A stretch of DNA of 64,000 nt from Mustela lutreola (GCF_030435805.1 NC_081295.1:156831001-156895000), one strand, 5' to 3'. Shown: positions 23,173 to 35,549, counted from the stretch's first letter. Numbers and translations: made by a program. Notes: generated by a model from the sequence alone, not told the origin.

Positions 23173-24374
23173 CCAAAGGATTGTTTTTTTTTTCACTATT
23201 TCTGAATTTACTTTTCTCCTCTTTTTAATTATACAAGTATTATAGATGGTTGTTGTCAAAACACATAAAACACATCAATTTCCTGTTGAAAACAAAAGCT
23301 ACCTGTTGGTCTCTCCCTCTATCCAGAAAGCCTGGTGGGAACGGAGAAACTTAGTTTTTTTTTTTCCCCTCAGTGCTGCATTCCCAATATCAAGATGCAG
23401 GTTTAAAAAAAAAGTTTAAGGGATAAATGGGTAGCTATTGTTAATTATATATTAGATGAAAAATTAATCTGTAAAGGATTTTACAGGGCTTATACACCAT
23501 GGGAAGGCACCTTGGTGGCCGTCAGAGAATTCTGCCTACCTCAACATACAACAGCAGAGGTTGGAGTTGAGTGGAAATTGCCAGTATCACTGACGATTGG
23601 AGGAATTTAATAAAATCAAGTGCCTCATACAACAGGTTCAGATCTTCCCAGTGGCAGAGATAGGTATGGGATCATAGTTTAGATCAGCTGGCTCTCTGGT
23701 GAGGAAAAGTGACAGAAGGAAATTCCTATAGGGATGGAACCTGGACATGGGTGCCATTGGCGTGACAGTCTGAACAATGTCACTTACTGACCCCTAGGAG
23801 ACTGCTGTATTTTCTCATTAGCAAGTGTCAATTGGGTAAAATCTTTGCCACCTGGAGTCTCACTTAGGAAAAAAATAAGCCCTCCACTTCCACTTATCCT
23901 CTCTCTCTCCTTAATCCATGAGAAAGAAAAAAGATGACAAAACCCACCTTTGGTAGGAATGAGTCTTACCTCTCTGTGGAGACTGAATCTCTCTCAAACC
24001 AACTTATTTCTGACTGTGAAGATACAGATGAACTCCTTGGGAGGAACTCCCTTCCTTCTGCGCAGGAAGTCCAGGAAGGCCAGGAGCAAACATGAAGCTC
24101 AATGCTCAGACTGGAATTCAAGACAGCTCATGAAAACGACCCACTGAGCTGCCCTCAGGATCAGAGAACTTTCAAATGTGGAATCCCCATGTTTGATCTC
24201 AAAATATAGATGCAATTTAACTATCAGGACAAATTTTATCTTATTTTTAATCTGATTTTGGAGTCTCTGTTAAGGGCTGCTATAAAAGAAATGTGGGAGT
24301 TTCTTCTAAGGGCCTAGGGGACTAACCTATATGGTGACCAAGAGACTTCTTAATTCACCAGGCATGTAACTGCT
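23173..24374. other. non-coding stretch
   Basis: No gene or assignable repeat was recognised; short homopolymer runs only. Confidence 0.4.
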
Positions 24375-24510
24375 GTTCATGACATAAGGATTATTACCTC
24401 CATTTAACAAAGAAAGATATCAAGGCTCAGAGAGTCAATGGGAAAGTCAGGATTAGAACATTGGTTGTCAAGTTCCAAACTTCATAGTCTTTCAAATCAT
24501 CTTGCCCCAT
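24375..24510 (-). mobile_element. MIR SINE
   Basis: Antisense MIR signature: 'ttattacctccatttaac', then 'aaggctcagagagtcaatgg' and 'agtcaggattagaaca'. An ancient, non-coding SINE. Confidence 0.7.
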
Positions 24511-24591
24511 ACATTTTAGAGAGAACAGAATTTAGTAGTCTGGCTTTTCAATGGGGGAGAATATGGACATTCAATTATACAGTGTTGGCAT

Positions 24592-25828
24592 GCAAAAGAA
24601 TTAAACTGGACCACTTTCTAACACCATACACAGAAATAGACTCCAGATGGATGGAAGACCTAAATGTGAAACAGGAACCCATCAAAATCCTAGAGGAGAA
24701 CACAGCCAGCAACCCCTTTGACCTTGGCTGTAACAACTTGCTAGACATGTCTCCAAAGGCAACGGAAACAAGGGCAAAAATGAACTACTGGGACATCATC
24801 AAGATAAAAGGCTTCTGCACAACAAAGGAAACCATTGACAAAACTAAAAGGTAACCTATGGTATGGGAGAAGATATTTACAAATGACATATTAGATAAAG
24901 GGCTACTATCCAAAATTTGTAAAGAACTTACCAAACCCAACATCCAAAAAACAAACTGTCCAGTTAAGAAATGGGCAGAAGACATGAACAGATATTTCTC
25001 CAAAGGAGATATCCAAGTAGCTAACAGACATGAAAAAAAAAAAAAAAATGCTCAGTATCAGTCCTCACCAGGGACATAAAAATCAAAACCACAATGAGAT
25101 TACCACATCACACAGAATGGCCAAAATTAACAACTCAGGAAACAGATGTTGGCAAGGATGTGGAGAAAGAGTAACCCTTTTATGCTGCTGGTGGGAATGC
25201 AAGCTGGTGCAGCTGCTCTGGAAAACATAGGGAATTGCTCAAAAAGTTAAAAACTATCCTATCACCCAGCAATTGCACAACTAGGTATTTATCCAAAGGA
25301 TACAAAGGGGCACAGGTACCCCGGTGTTTATAGTAACAATTTCCACAACAGCCAAAGTATGGACAGATCCCAGATGTCCGTTGACAGATGAATGGATAGA
25401 GAAGCTGTGTGTCCATATAGGCTATGGAATACTACTCGGCCATCACAAAGAATAAAATCTTGCCATTTGCAAAATGCAACTAGAGGGTATAATGCTAAGT
25501 GAATAAGTTAGAGAAAGACAAATACCATATGATTTCACTCATATGTGGAATTTAAGAAACAAAATAGATGAACATAAGGGAAGGGAGGGAAAAATAAGAA
25601 TCAAGAGGGAGGCAAACCATAAGAAATGCTGAACTCTAGGGGAAAAAAAAACGGTTGCTGGAGGGGAAGAGGGTGGGGGAATGCCCTAACGGAGTGATGG
25701 GCATTAAGGATACATGATGTAACAATAAGGAGCACTGGGTGTTATATACAATTGATGAATCACTGAACTCTATCTCTGAGACGAATACAGTATATGTTAA
25801 TTAAATTGAATTTAAATGGAAAAAAAAA
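24592..25828 (+). mobile_element. 5'-truncated L1 with target-site duplication
   Basis: This is the last part of LINE-1 ORF2 plus the 3' UTR and poly(A). The recognisable frame at 24,438-24,854 reads through the ORF2 C-terminal region (LDHFLTPYTEIDSRWMEDL). Stop codons and frame shifts then interrupt it, and an A15 run interrupts it near 25,032. Near-identical 11-bp duplications 'agtgttggcat' and 'agtgttgggat' flank it at 24,581-24,591 and 25,829-25,839. The 3' UTR is of the carnivoran L1 type. It has no promoter or ORF1 and cannot move by itself. Confidence 0.9.
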
Positions 25829-25859
25829 AGTGTTGGGATCACCGGCAGTTCTCTGGAAT

Positions 25860-26285
25860 TAAGGTGGAGTTGGATCTGTATCTCACATATTAAAACACAG
25901 GAAAAATTTGGATAAATCAAAGACCTAAATACAAAAAAGAAATCCTGTACATTCTAGAAGAAAGCATGGCATTCCTCTGTCACTCTTTTTGACCTCCTAG
26001 CAGGGGAAAGGCACATCTAAGTCAGACATTGAACCAGAATGCCCCTCACTTGGGCCACAGACCCAAATCACTGCAAAGTTCTAGGGCAAATAACAAACTG
26101 GATCATTGGGGACATACCAGAACGCATTGGCTTAATTGATTCATATTTAAAGAGCCCCTCTAAATCCTTAAGAGAAAGACGTAACAAACCGATAGAAAAA
26201 CGAGCACACAGAAAAGGAAATGCAGGTGGCTTATGAACTTAAAAAATGCTCAACAACAGTAACCCGAGAAAGGCAAAATCAAGTG
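25860..26285 (+). mobile_element. older L1 fragment
   Basis: Diverged L1 ORF2 phrases: 'ggataaatcaaagacctaaa', 'attctagaagaaagcatgg' and 'atgctcaacaacagtaac'. It is clearly older than the preceding L1, which is inserted next to it. Confidence 0.65.
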
Positions 26286-26309
26286 CACTGAGGGGTGGAT
26301 TTCAGATTT

Positions 26310-27230
26310 CAAAGCCCTCCTGTTCTGCTGGGAAGGGTTCACCCCTGCTCTCTGGGGCGAGCTGGAAGGGCAGCGCCCGAGAGCTCTGACGACCTTTGGA
26401 AACAGAAAGAATCCCGCCGCAGGTGGTTCTCGCTTCGCAGGGGCCGCAGGGAAGAGGGATTCTTCCCTGTGGCCTCAAGGGCAAAGCCCCCAGGCTTCCA
26501 CCCCCTTGCAACTGCGGGGCCCGGAGTGAAATCTTATTAGAGGGGCTGTGGACGTGGGAGAGTTCTTAGGTTGGCAGTTCGATGGGGCCGGGGCCGAAAA
26601 CAGTTGGCGCAGGTACTACTACCTGCTAGTCCTCCTTACTGCTTGGAGGCAGAGCAAGATAACATTTCCTACCGTGTTCGCGGGGGGACAGAAAAGCAGA
26701 CGCGGGATCCGACCCCAGGCTCTGCTGGAGGACGGCGCTTCCCCGAAAGGGCTGCAGAGACGGAAACCTGCTCTACCGGGAGTGGGGTTCGAACCCACGC
26801 GGGCACACGCCCATTGGATCTTAAGTCCAACGCCTTAACCACTCGGCCATCCCGGTGGCTGGGCTCTCGCCCTCGGCAAGTACTTTTTTATTGGAACCAG
26901 TGTCTCCGCGCCGCGGCCGGAGAATCGGACGAGGAAGTCGTGATAGAGAAGACAGCACGCTTTCCCTGAACTCCGCTCGCGAGATCACCGCCTGTGTTGT
27001 AGAGAAACCGATGTTTTTTGTGTCTTTTGATACGAGAAGAAAAACGCGTGGGGGAGGGGCAGAGAGTGAGGAAGGTGCACCTGCTCCCTCTGTCGCCTGC
27101 AGGCGTGGCCCGGATTTTGCCGGAAGAAACCAGGGCTCCTGCTCTCGTCCACCTCCCCTGCAGACGCCCCCGAGCGCTGGAGGCTGTAGGGCTGTGCCCC
27201 AGGGGACAGAAAGTGAACACGAGCTCGCCC
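26310..27230. other. GC- and CpG-rich region around tRNA-Leu
   Basis: CpG density is raised on both sides of tRNA-Leu, most strongly at 26,870-27,230, which is 5' of the minus-strand tRNA. Several open frames have no family resemblance. Confidence 0.5.
26774..26856 (-). tRNA. tRNA-Leu-TAA: tRNA-Leu (TAA)
   Basis: This 83-nt class II tRNA has minus-strand anticodon context 'ggacttaagatcc', giving TAA for UUA and UUG. The acceptor strands ACCGGGA and TCCCGGT pair perfectly, and the discriminator is A, the leucyl-tRNA synthetase identity base. The variable arm pairs as GGGC/GCCC. Compared with the usual mammalian sequence, both the acceptor and the variable arm carry matched base-pair changes, so the fold is preserved. 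Box A 'tggccgagtgg' and box B 'ggttcgaaccc' are intact. No TTTT run lies within about 75 bases downstream, only shorter T runs; the nearest is AAAA at about 26,692-26,695 on the plus strand. Confidence 0.93.
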
Positions 27231-28169
27231 TGGGGAGACATTTGGAAATCCCTAGTGGACACAGAGGCAGCTGGATTTTGTGACTTTGATTTTAATTACA
27301 AGACACTTCCAGCGACACCCAGTATGTCCACAAAGGAGCACAGTAAGCTCAATGCGGGCTGCAAAGACAGTAAGACCCCCATACCCCCCAACTCTGATAT
27401 AGAGGGACCCCAAGAATCCAAATTCCATTCAGCACCCTCATCTAACTAACGTCATCTGTCTGCTGACTACCCTCAGTCAAAGGCACGAAAAGAGGTCCTG
27501 GGGAATTTAAGGACATGAAAGCAGCTCCCAAATGGGACATATGGGGTCGCTGAAATTATATTCTGGCGCACAGGCTGCAATGTAATAAATTTATATAATA
27601 ATACAGAACACCTCATGTGTGACAGGGGCTCTCCAGTCGCTGAGGGAAGGCACCCCGGTATGAGGGGGTTATGTCAGGGGTATAAGACAAGCAGAGGGTC
27701 TGAAGGTAGCTCTTCCCAGAATGTCAGTTGATGTGGAAGTCCATCCTTCATGCTGAATGTTCAGACCGACTGAGTCCCCATCCAGATCTTTCTCTTTGCC
27801 TCATAAATTCCCGGGCAAGGAATGACCTGCGTATGCGCTCGGTGGTCCCGCTCTGGGTTCTGTCTCTGGCCAGATCAACGTTCAACTCCTAGAAAGGAGA
27901 CATCGCCTGGACGAGTCCTGTACCTCCCAAGCCCTGAAGGAAACCCAGATCCCTCAGTGCTGGGGTGAGAACTGGGTGGGGGACGGGACTGGATGTCACT
28001 GCAGGCTTCCACACAAGACAGATCAGAGAGACTCCATCAGGTATGGACACACACAGAGCTTTCCAAAATATCCCAGTCCTGTCTAATTCTTAGGTGTGAA
28101 AGTAAAAAATAAAGCTACTTGAAGTATATGTGGGAGAATATCATCATGTGCTGTGAGCAGAGAAGAAGT
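27231..28169. other. non-coding stretch
   Basis: No gene or repeat was confidently recognised; an (ATTT)-type A/T repeat starts near 28,170. Confidence 0.4.
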
Positions 28170-28680
28170 TTTATTTATTATTATTTATTTATTTATTTGA
28201 GGAAAACCTTTAAAAACTTCAAGAGCACAAACAACAAAGAAATATATTCTAGCATTTGCTTCCATTAAAATGAAAAATATGTAAAATAAAGGACATAATA
28301 GAAACATAGATAAATGTGATATCATGGGAGAATATATTTAAATTGTCCCCAGATAGGTGGGGGGAGATGAAGAGAGAGAAGATATCATAGCAAGAAGCCA
28401 TGACAAGCAGCGAGATCACAAGGACATGGGCCAAGGATAGGACAAGCAATTTAGGGGAGAGAGATCTAGGAAGACCAACAAATCTTGTGCAAAAATCTCC
28501 AAAATCATTTATCACCACAGAAATAATAGGTAAAAAGAGATGATACTCTACCACCATTTGATTGGCAAGAGTAAAAACTGAGTAAAACCCGCTATCGTAG
28601 GACTGGGAAGGAAAGAGCACCCATAGCCTACTGGAGAGGTTTGACATCGAGGGATGTCGTCCTGGAGAACTTACACAAGT
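28170..28680 (+). mobile_element. old L1 ORF2 fragment
   Basis: The order of phrases ('acatgggccaaggataggac', 'gcaatttaggggagag', 'tactctaccaccatttgatt') follows the end of L1 ORF2 in strongly diverged form. The 205-codon antisense frame across it is a by-product. Confidence 0.5.
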
Positions 28681-29864
28681 GAAAAATGTCTCCGTGAAGC
28701 ACGGAGCCATTCTGCTCCTGCTTCTGGATCTTTCCCCGCCCTCCCCACCCCTCAGATCCCGCCGTGACAGGGCACATGGAAGGATGTCAGCCACAGCACT
28801 GGGTGTGGCCTTGTGAAATTGGAGGGAACTTTGATTTTCATTATTGGGCAGTGTACATGCATGCACATTTATGCTGTGGTGATAGTTTGCAACCTTGGAG
28901 CAACACGGATGGAACTGAAAATCCTAGCGCTGTTGCAGGAGAGCTCTGCATGCCGAGGACGCCTCCCTCCACCTGTGAATCCCTTCACCTGTGACCCCTG
29001 GCCAGGGTCGGAGTTGCCCTGTCCCGGATACAGCCAGGATGGCAGACACACATCCGTGAATAACCATTTTCTGACCCTCGCTGTCACCACAGGACCTTGG
29101 TCCCTGACAGAAAGGAAAGAGAAGCGATGGGCCTGACAGGTTTTAGCTTGGTGCCTAGTGGCAGTTTTTAGGCTCCGGTCCCCCCTCCTTGTGATTTAAG
29201 GCACATTGCGGGGGTTGGGGGTTCTGAACAAATGCAGAACCTTAGGTTTGGACCCATCCTAACCAGGTGGGACACAGGGCTCCCAGGGAAAATGTTACCT
29301 GAACTTGGAAGAAAAAGTTTTCTTAATGGAGCAGCAGATAATTCATCCACACCGTCGCCCGCACTGTCGTAGAACGGACACCTCCACGCTGGCTCGTGTC
29401 GCTAAAGAGATTTCCGGCCAGAGTGATGACAGCCGGCTCAGCCTTTCTCGCCGTTTATGGTAAAATGTGAGATGAGAGCTTTAAGCTAAGGGAAGAACAG
29501 TTAAATACCAATGAGCCCAAGCTGAAAGGGCTTGAAAGAGAAAGCTGTTTCTTACTCCCCGCTGCTGCAGATGAAAACCAACACCGAAATTAAGAGATGC
29601 CTTTCAGGCAAATGTTAAGTCCAGAGCCCCGCCAGCAGCCAAAGGTGTGATTGGAAAATCTTTTGTTGGCAAGGCCAGGTGAGCTAAGGTGGTCTCTCAG
29701 CAGAACAACAAACCTCTAAGGGTCTTCAGGACATGTCCTACGTGTCCCATTCACAAACCCACAAAATCTGGGGGTGCGCCCCGCCAGCAGCTGTATCGGA
29801 AGCCAAGGTAGACAAGGGACTCCTGTTCCCAGGTTTGCAAACGCAGTTTTTGTTTAATACGGAG
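28681..29864. other. non-coding stretch
   Basis: No gene or assignable repeat was recognised. Confidence 0.4.
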
Positions 29865-30062
29865 GTTGGAACACTTTTTCTTGAGGGGGCCGGATGGCAA
29901 ATATTTTAGGCTTGTCTGTCGACATGACTCACATCTGCTGCTGCATCAGGAAAGCAGCCACAGAAAATATGAGAAAGTAAGTGTGGCTGTGTTCCCAGAA
30001 AACTTTATAAAAACGGGCAGCTGGCCAGATGTGGCCTGGGGTCATCGTCTGCCGACTCCAGG
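29865..30062 (+). mobile_element. MER5A-type hAT-Charlie DNA transposon
   Basis: Key phrases match the MER5A consensus as I know it: 'gcaaatattttaggct', 'agcagccacagaaaatat', 'tggctgtgttcccagaaaac' and the end 'ctgccgactcc'. It is an ancient non-autonomous element, non-coding. Confidence 0.85.
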
Positions 30063-30887
30063 TCTAAAGGAATCCACTCCAGCAATGTTCATGACATCGC
30101 AGGGGTGTCAGGAGCATGGTGACTGAACGCTGACGGTGCGGACTCAAAAAGCCAGAGGACAGCACGAAACGAGCAAAGTTTGGGACAAAGTCTCAGTAAA
30201 AGAAATGCCGTATGAACAGGACGGATGAGTGGGACGGAGCAGCCAGGAGTCCGGAGGACAGTTCCCAGCCAGCACAACTGAGTTGCAGTCAAGTGGCATC
30301 CTGTGCCCACTGGCCTCTGGAACTGCTGGGACTCGGTGTGTCCCCTGGTTTTGTTCTCTTTGAACGGGAGTGTGGATGGTGTTTAGCCTCTGCCTCCGAT
30401 GCCGGTCTGTGAAGACGGGGGACTTGGACCTTCAGTCCACAGATATTCCACTTACGAAGAATCTGGCTTGAGCTTTTCCACCTGAGGAACTTCACCTGAG
30501 CCTTCCCCTAATTTGGATGACGCCATCCTGGATTTCACAAAGGAATCCGACTGAGAGGGAGGGAGTGTATTTTTGCCTGTGGAGGAGACAGCATCATCGG
30601 AGGTCAAAAGTTAGGGGGCATAGGGGTCAAATCCAGGGTCTTATTTCTCCCATCGGTCACCCACAGAGTTGGAAGGGCAGGCTCCTGGCTGGTCCTAAGG
30701 GTCTCAGTGCCAAGCAATTTGGGCTTCTCAGTGCAGTTCTTGTTCCACAGAGGGAGTGTTCTTCTTTGGTTCTGACTGGAGTCTAGGTTCACTTTCTTGC
30801 TAAATCCTAAAGAAATTGCTGAAATAAGAACACAGATTAAAGTGTGAAATTTTAAAACAATAAGTGAGATGGAAGGACAGACTGTGA
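30063..30887. other. non-coding stretch
   Basis: Short frames only; nothing recognised. Confidence 0.4.
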
Positions 30888-30961
30888 GGCTCTGTGGCTT
30901 AGTTGGTTAAAGCGCCTGTCTAGTAAACAGGAGATCCTGGGTTCAAATCCCAGCAGGGCCT
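30888..30961 (+). tRNA. tRNA-Thr-AGT: tRNA-Thr (AGT), second copy
   Basis: This gene has the same sequence as the minus-strand gene at 14164 except for one D-arm base ('gcttagttgg' here, 'gcttagctgg' there). The anticodon is AGT. The acceptor stem pairs with one wobble and T is the discriminator. Box B is 'ggttcaaatcc'. A TTTT terminator lies at about 30,974-30,977. The two copies lie in opposite orientation about 16.7 kb apart and have unrelated flanks. Confidence 0.96.
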
Positions 30962-30977
30962 TTCCCTTTGTGGTTTT

Positions 30978-32301
30978 ATGCAAACTTGGGGTTATAGCTT
31001 ATTGAAGCCAAAGATGGCCAGTCTACCTGTCTGAGGCACTTTGTAAAGGAGCTGGAGAATTAGTCCCATGAATTAGCAAAGTCTATGCTATGAACTAGAC
31101 GAGCTATAGTTTCTTAATTTTAAACTTTTGTAGCTACGCTCCACATTTCCTAAGAAACGTGCAGTCTCCCTTCACATTTTGTTTTGAATATAATTCGAAG
31201 AGAAGGCAAAAAAGAGATAAAATGTGCATATTGTATAAATTGAGTGCTGTGATAACAATCTCTCCTTCTCCCATGATTCTGCATTCTCTAAGACGTCCTT
31301 GAATATTTTGAAAAATAGAGCCACGTGTTGGAATCTTGAAGGAGTAAGAACGCTTAGTGCTGAAATATACAGAAAGGAAACTCATGGGAAAACAAGAAAG
31401 TTGTAACAAGAGACGGGAGTCAAGTGAGTCCTGAAGGACTCAGATGAAAAGAAACGGCTGGAAAAAATCGTCAAACCCTAGAATAAAGTGTTAATGCTTT
31501 AGTGGATCTTTATCTTTTGATATTCTAGGGTGTGTCTTCAAGTGTTACCATAGTCTACAAACGCACCCTCTCACCCTCAGTGACCTGCACATTTCTTGTC
31601 AAGCAGAGGGTGGCCTTCTTCTCAGCTTCCCCCTCCTCCCTGTAAGGAACACTGAACTTGGATGATTGTTCCCTTTGTGATCTTCTTGGAGAAGAACTTG
31701 TTACACTACTTGTGGTCCCAGTGCAAAATGAGAACGCAGGACTTTTTGTTCATAAGTTCTGAGATTTCCAACCAGCCACCGCAGAGCATTGAATCAAGGG
31801 TCTGGCCTGGGACAAATGCCCAGGTTGGGAACCAGGAAGCCAGTCGTCTCTGGGAGTGCAATATTTTTTTGCCCAAAGACTGGATTTTAAAGGACACCTG
31901 AAAGTGGAATGAAATCCCAGGCGATGGTCCATGATACCGAGTACTTGCAGAGAGCTTGAAGAAGGTACTGATGCGGGAATGTTACACTCTACAAACAAAA
32001 CCTGTGAAAATACACTTGGTTGAAGATTTTTCTTTCCAACACTATATTTCTCGCTCATGTTCTTTCCTCAAATAACTCTTCCTTCTAAGTCCCAGTAAAT
32101 GTCACCTGGCCTTGGCTCTAGGGCACACACCTTGTCCCTATTCCTGGGACTCTGTAACTTGGGTTCGATTCCACACAGCAAGTCATTGTTGTTTCATGGG
32201 TAGGTTTGACTGGGATGCTGGCGTGAAAGGTGTCCAGGAAACGCGCGATCTAATTGTGAAAGGGAAGGAAAAGCTAACCCGCCGCCGGGGGCGGGAAGGT
32301 G
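30978..32301. other. non-coding stretch
   Basis: No gene was recognised; possible weak LTR-like sequence near 31,700-32,060 could not be confirmed. Confidence 0.35.
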
Positions 32302-32374
32302 TGTTTCCGCCCGGTTTCGAACCGGGGACCTTTCGCGTGTGAGGCGAACGTGACGACCACTACACTACGGAAAC
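32302..32374 (-). tRNA. tRNA-Val-CAC: tRNA-Val (CAC)
   Basis: This 73-nt gene has minus-strand anticodon context 'tcgcctcacacgcg', giving CAC, which reads GUG. Acceptor strands GTTTCCG and CGGAAAC are perfectly paired and A is the discriminator. It is the partner isoacceptor of Val-AAC at 11071; the bodies are almost the same apart from the anticodon and two D-loop bases. Box B 'ggttcgaaacc' is intact. The minus-strand TTTT is AAAA at about 32,268-32,271. A CpG-rich block starts directly upstream. Confidence 0.96.
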
Positions 32375-32720
32375 CCTCCTGCGCGCTCCTGCACTCTGGA
32401 CGCGCACTCCTTCCGCAGGCACCGGCGCTGGTTCCTGCAACCGCGGGGGGCTGTTACCGACTCCACCGCAGCTGCGGCAGCAAACGGGCCCCAAAGGAGC
32501 AGCGCGCCCCGGCTAGGAGCTCTCCAGCTCCCAGGTGTGTTAAGGGCTGAAGCTCTGCGCGCCTTCTGCTCAAACCGCGGCCGGCACCAGAATGCTCGCA
32601 AACACCCCGGCGCTCACCAAGCTTGCATGTGACTCCTGCATCCCTCGGAGTTCCTTCCCAGCCGCTCGCCCAGCGTGGAAATGCCGACCGCGCTCTGCAG
32701 GCTTTGCCTTCAGACTCTGG
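32375..32720. other. CpG-rich patch 5' of tRNA-Val
   Basis: GC-rich block immediately upstream of the minus-strand tRNA-Val-CAC. No coding region was recognised. Confidence 0.55.
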
Positions 32721-32959
32721 AGTGGCCTCCGCTCTCCAGTCCTCCTGGGGCCCTAATTAAGGCCCCCTCTCTCCGCCAGACTCCCAGGCATGGCTCTCAT
32801 CTCTTCCCTGCCTAGCCGGAAATTCAAAACTGCAATTCCTTTCCCCAAATCCCACAAACAGAAACCACTTTCTTTTCTAACATAGGTATTTATTTATGTT
32901 TTAATTGTTTTGTTTTGAAGAGCTGCTTCCGATTCACAGCAAAACGGAGCACAAAGTAC

Positions 32960-34470
32960 AGACATTTGCTGGGAGTCCTTATCATGAAAGGCGGTTGGAT
33001 TTTGTTGACTGCTTTTTCTACATCTTTTGGTCTGGTCATGTACTTTTTCTCGCTTAGCCTGTTGGTTTGATTTTCGGTGTTGAACCAGCCTTGCACACCT
33101 GGAATCAATTCCACTGGGCCATGGGATACTCTTTTTATACGCTGCTGGATGAGATTTGCTCTTATGTTGCTGAGGATTTTTATATCTGTGTTCGTAAGAG
33201 ACGATGGTCTGTAGTCATCTTTTCCTGTAATGTCTGTTTGATATTGGCATTAGGGTAACGCTGGCCCCATAGAGTAAGTTTTGAAGCATTCCCTCTGCTT
33301 CTGCCTTTTGAAAGAGATCATAGAGAATTGGTATAATTTCTTCCTTAAATGTTTGGCAGAATTCACCGTGAACTTTTCTGCACCTGAAATTTCTGTTTTG
33401 GAATGTTATTAGTTTTTGATTCTATTATTTAAATACATATAGGCCTGTTCAGATTATTGCTTCTTGTGTGAGTTTCGGCAAATTTTGTCTTCACAATGTC
33501 AGCTGGTCCATTTCATCTAGGTTATCCATAACGTGGGCATAAAGGTTGTTCATATCAGTCATTTATTATCCTTTTAATATGCATGGGATCTGTAGTGCTG
33601 TCCCCTCTTCCAATTCTGATATCACTAATTTGTGTCCTCTCCTCTTCACTTTTTAGGGATAATTTCACAGGATGCAGACGTCTGGATTGGTGGGTTTTTC
33701 TCTCAACACTAAACACTTCATTTCCCTTGCTTGCCTGGTTTCTGAAAAGTTTCACCTTTGATCCTCTGTAGGTAATTGTTTTCCCTCTAGCAGCTCTCAG
33801 CAATTCTTTTTTCTTTATCTTCCTTATTCTGTAGTTTGAAAATGATGCATCTGCGTGTAATTTTTTGGCATTTTTCCTGGTTGGTGCTCTGTGGGCTTCC
33901 TGGGTCTGTAATTTGGTGTCTGACATTCATCTGGGAAATTTCTTCAGTCATTGTTGTTTCAAATATTTTTTTCTGTTCTTTCTGTTTAAATATCGTTTCT
34001 GTTCCATTATGCCTATGTAATGTCTTTTATATATCACTGTTCTTGGATATTCTGTTCTCTTTTCTTTGGTCTTTCCCACTTTGCTTCTCAGTTTCAGGAG
34101 TTTCTATTGAGATGTTCTCGTGCTCAGAGGTTCTTTGCTTGGCCATGTCCGATCTGCCAATAAGCCCATCTGAGATGCTTCTCATTTCTGTAACAGTGCT
34201 TTTGACCTCCAGCATTCTTTTTGACCCTTTTGTAGCATTTCCCTCTCTCTGCTTCTATTGCCCCCCTGTTCTTGCCTGTTGTCTACTTTATCCATGAGCT
34301 CCTAACATAGTTATCATAGTTGTTTTAAATTCAGGGTCTCATAATTGCAACATCTCTGCTTTATCTGAGTATGGTCTGATGCTTACCCTGTCTCTCCAGA
34401 CTGCGTTTTCACTTTCTCTGGCTCATGTTTGATTTCTATCCTGTGTGAAGGACCCTCTTGATTGTCCTGT
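32960..34470 (-). mobile_element. old L1: ORF1 and ORF2 remnants, endonuclease region missing
   Basis: On the minus strand, 34,470-33,690 reads as L1 ORF1: a coiled-coil-like part (frame 34,027-34,215, with MLEVKSTVTEMRSISDGLIG) and then the C-terminal part (frame 33,555-33,926, with KLQTQEAHRAP and LLRAARGKTITYRG). From about 33,680 leftward it reads as the ORF2 reverse-transcriptase region (for example 'ELIPGVQGWFNTENQ'). The ORF2 endonuclease segment between them is absent, so the copy has an internal deletion or is made of two fragments. It is full of stops and inactive. Confidence 0.75.
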
Positions 34471-35549
34471 GGGACACCCCCCCCCCAGGGGTCCTCAGAC
34501 CCAGCCTACCTGCATCGTTACTGGGAAGTACAAAGTCTGCTTCTGGTGAAGGGGTCTTATAATGTGCTGCTCTTATAGGCACAGTCTAGTTACTTGGCTG
34601 GTCTTGAGCACCAACAGCCCCCACCCCCATGCCCTTCCTCCTGAAAACTTACTGAATCCAGAAACCATAAATTAAATATTTATTACTAAACAACATAGAT
34701 GGGCAGATACGTAGTGCTCAGAAACCACTAAGGGTCTCATTGTAACTCATCCATTTAATTAATGCACTCCATAGTTATGCCAAGGGTCATTAATTTAGAG
34801 GTAAGAATGATTGAGACTCACCCAAGCAATGCACATATCTTCGATAAAACTGAACTGGACGACTTCTTGTTTCCCATCCTGCACATCAACTGTTTAGAAG
34901 TTGTCGCTCCTGTCCTCGGAATGACAAAATAGCTAAACAAACTGAAAATTAACAACTTTTCTTAGCTCCGTCAAAGAACTGCGGTCAACAGGGTCAACCG
35001 CATTGGGAGGCATCCCAGCTCACTGTTGTGGAAACCACCCCGGAACCAGTATGAGGGAGGAACAGGTCAACCAGGAGTTGCTGGAGGTTTCCTGTGGACA
35101 AGCATGAAGTCAAAAACCAGAAGCAGCCACTCCTACAGAAGCCCCCACACTTGTGTGACTTTTACCCTTGGGAGTCCTACCAGGTTCTCCCAGTGAAGAC
35201 TGGAGAACAAAATCCCTTCCCACACTCTCCCCCCACCCCTCCTGGGAGGGCAATAATGACCATTTAAATATACCCTCAAAGCCGTCATTCTCCCTAACAA
35301 GGCCTGTGCGTGGGGAAGACTGTCCGCCAGAGCCCAACAGACCTGAGGGGTGGGTACTCCCAGCCCCTTCTGTGCCCACCCATGGGGGGAAGTGGGAGGC
35401 CTGTTGACCTCAGCTCCTTTCACCAGCACTCGTGTTTGGCTTTCAGAAAAGTGACAAGTCATGCTGAAAGACAAAAACACAAGTTTTAGAGACAGAGAAC
35501 GCCCGAGAGTTAGATTCTTAGGGGAAATTTTTGGAGTCATCAGACCAGG
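34471..35549. other. non-coding stretch
   Basis: A C-rich run lies at about 34,479-34,491. No gene was recognised. Confidence 0.35.

Noticed and set aside
28249-28866. 205-codon antisense frame as a gene
   Set aside because: It lies across a diverged L1 ORF2 fragment on the opposite strand and shows no known domain.
32155-32185. 'gggttcgattcc' as a tRNA B box
   Set aside because: No paired acceptor, D or anticodon arm can be drawn around it.
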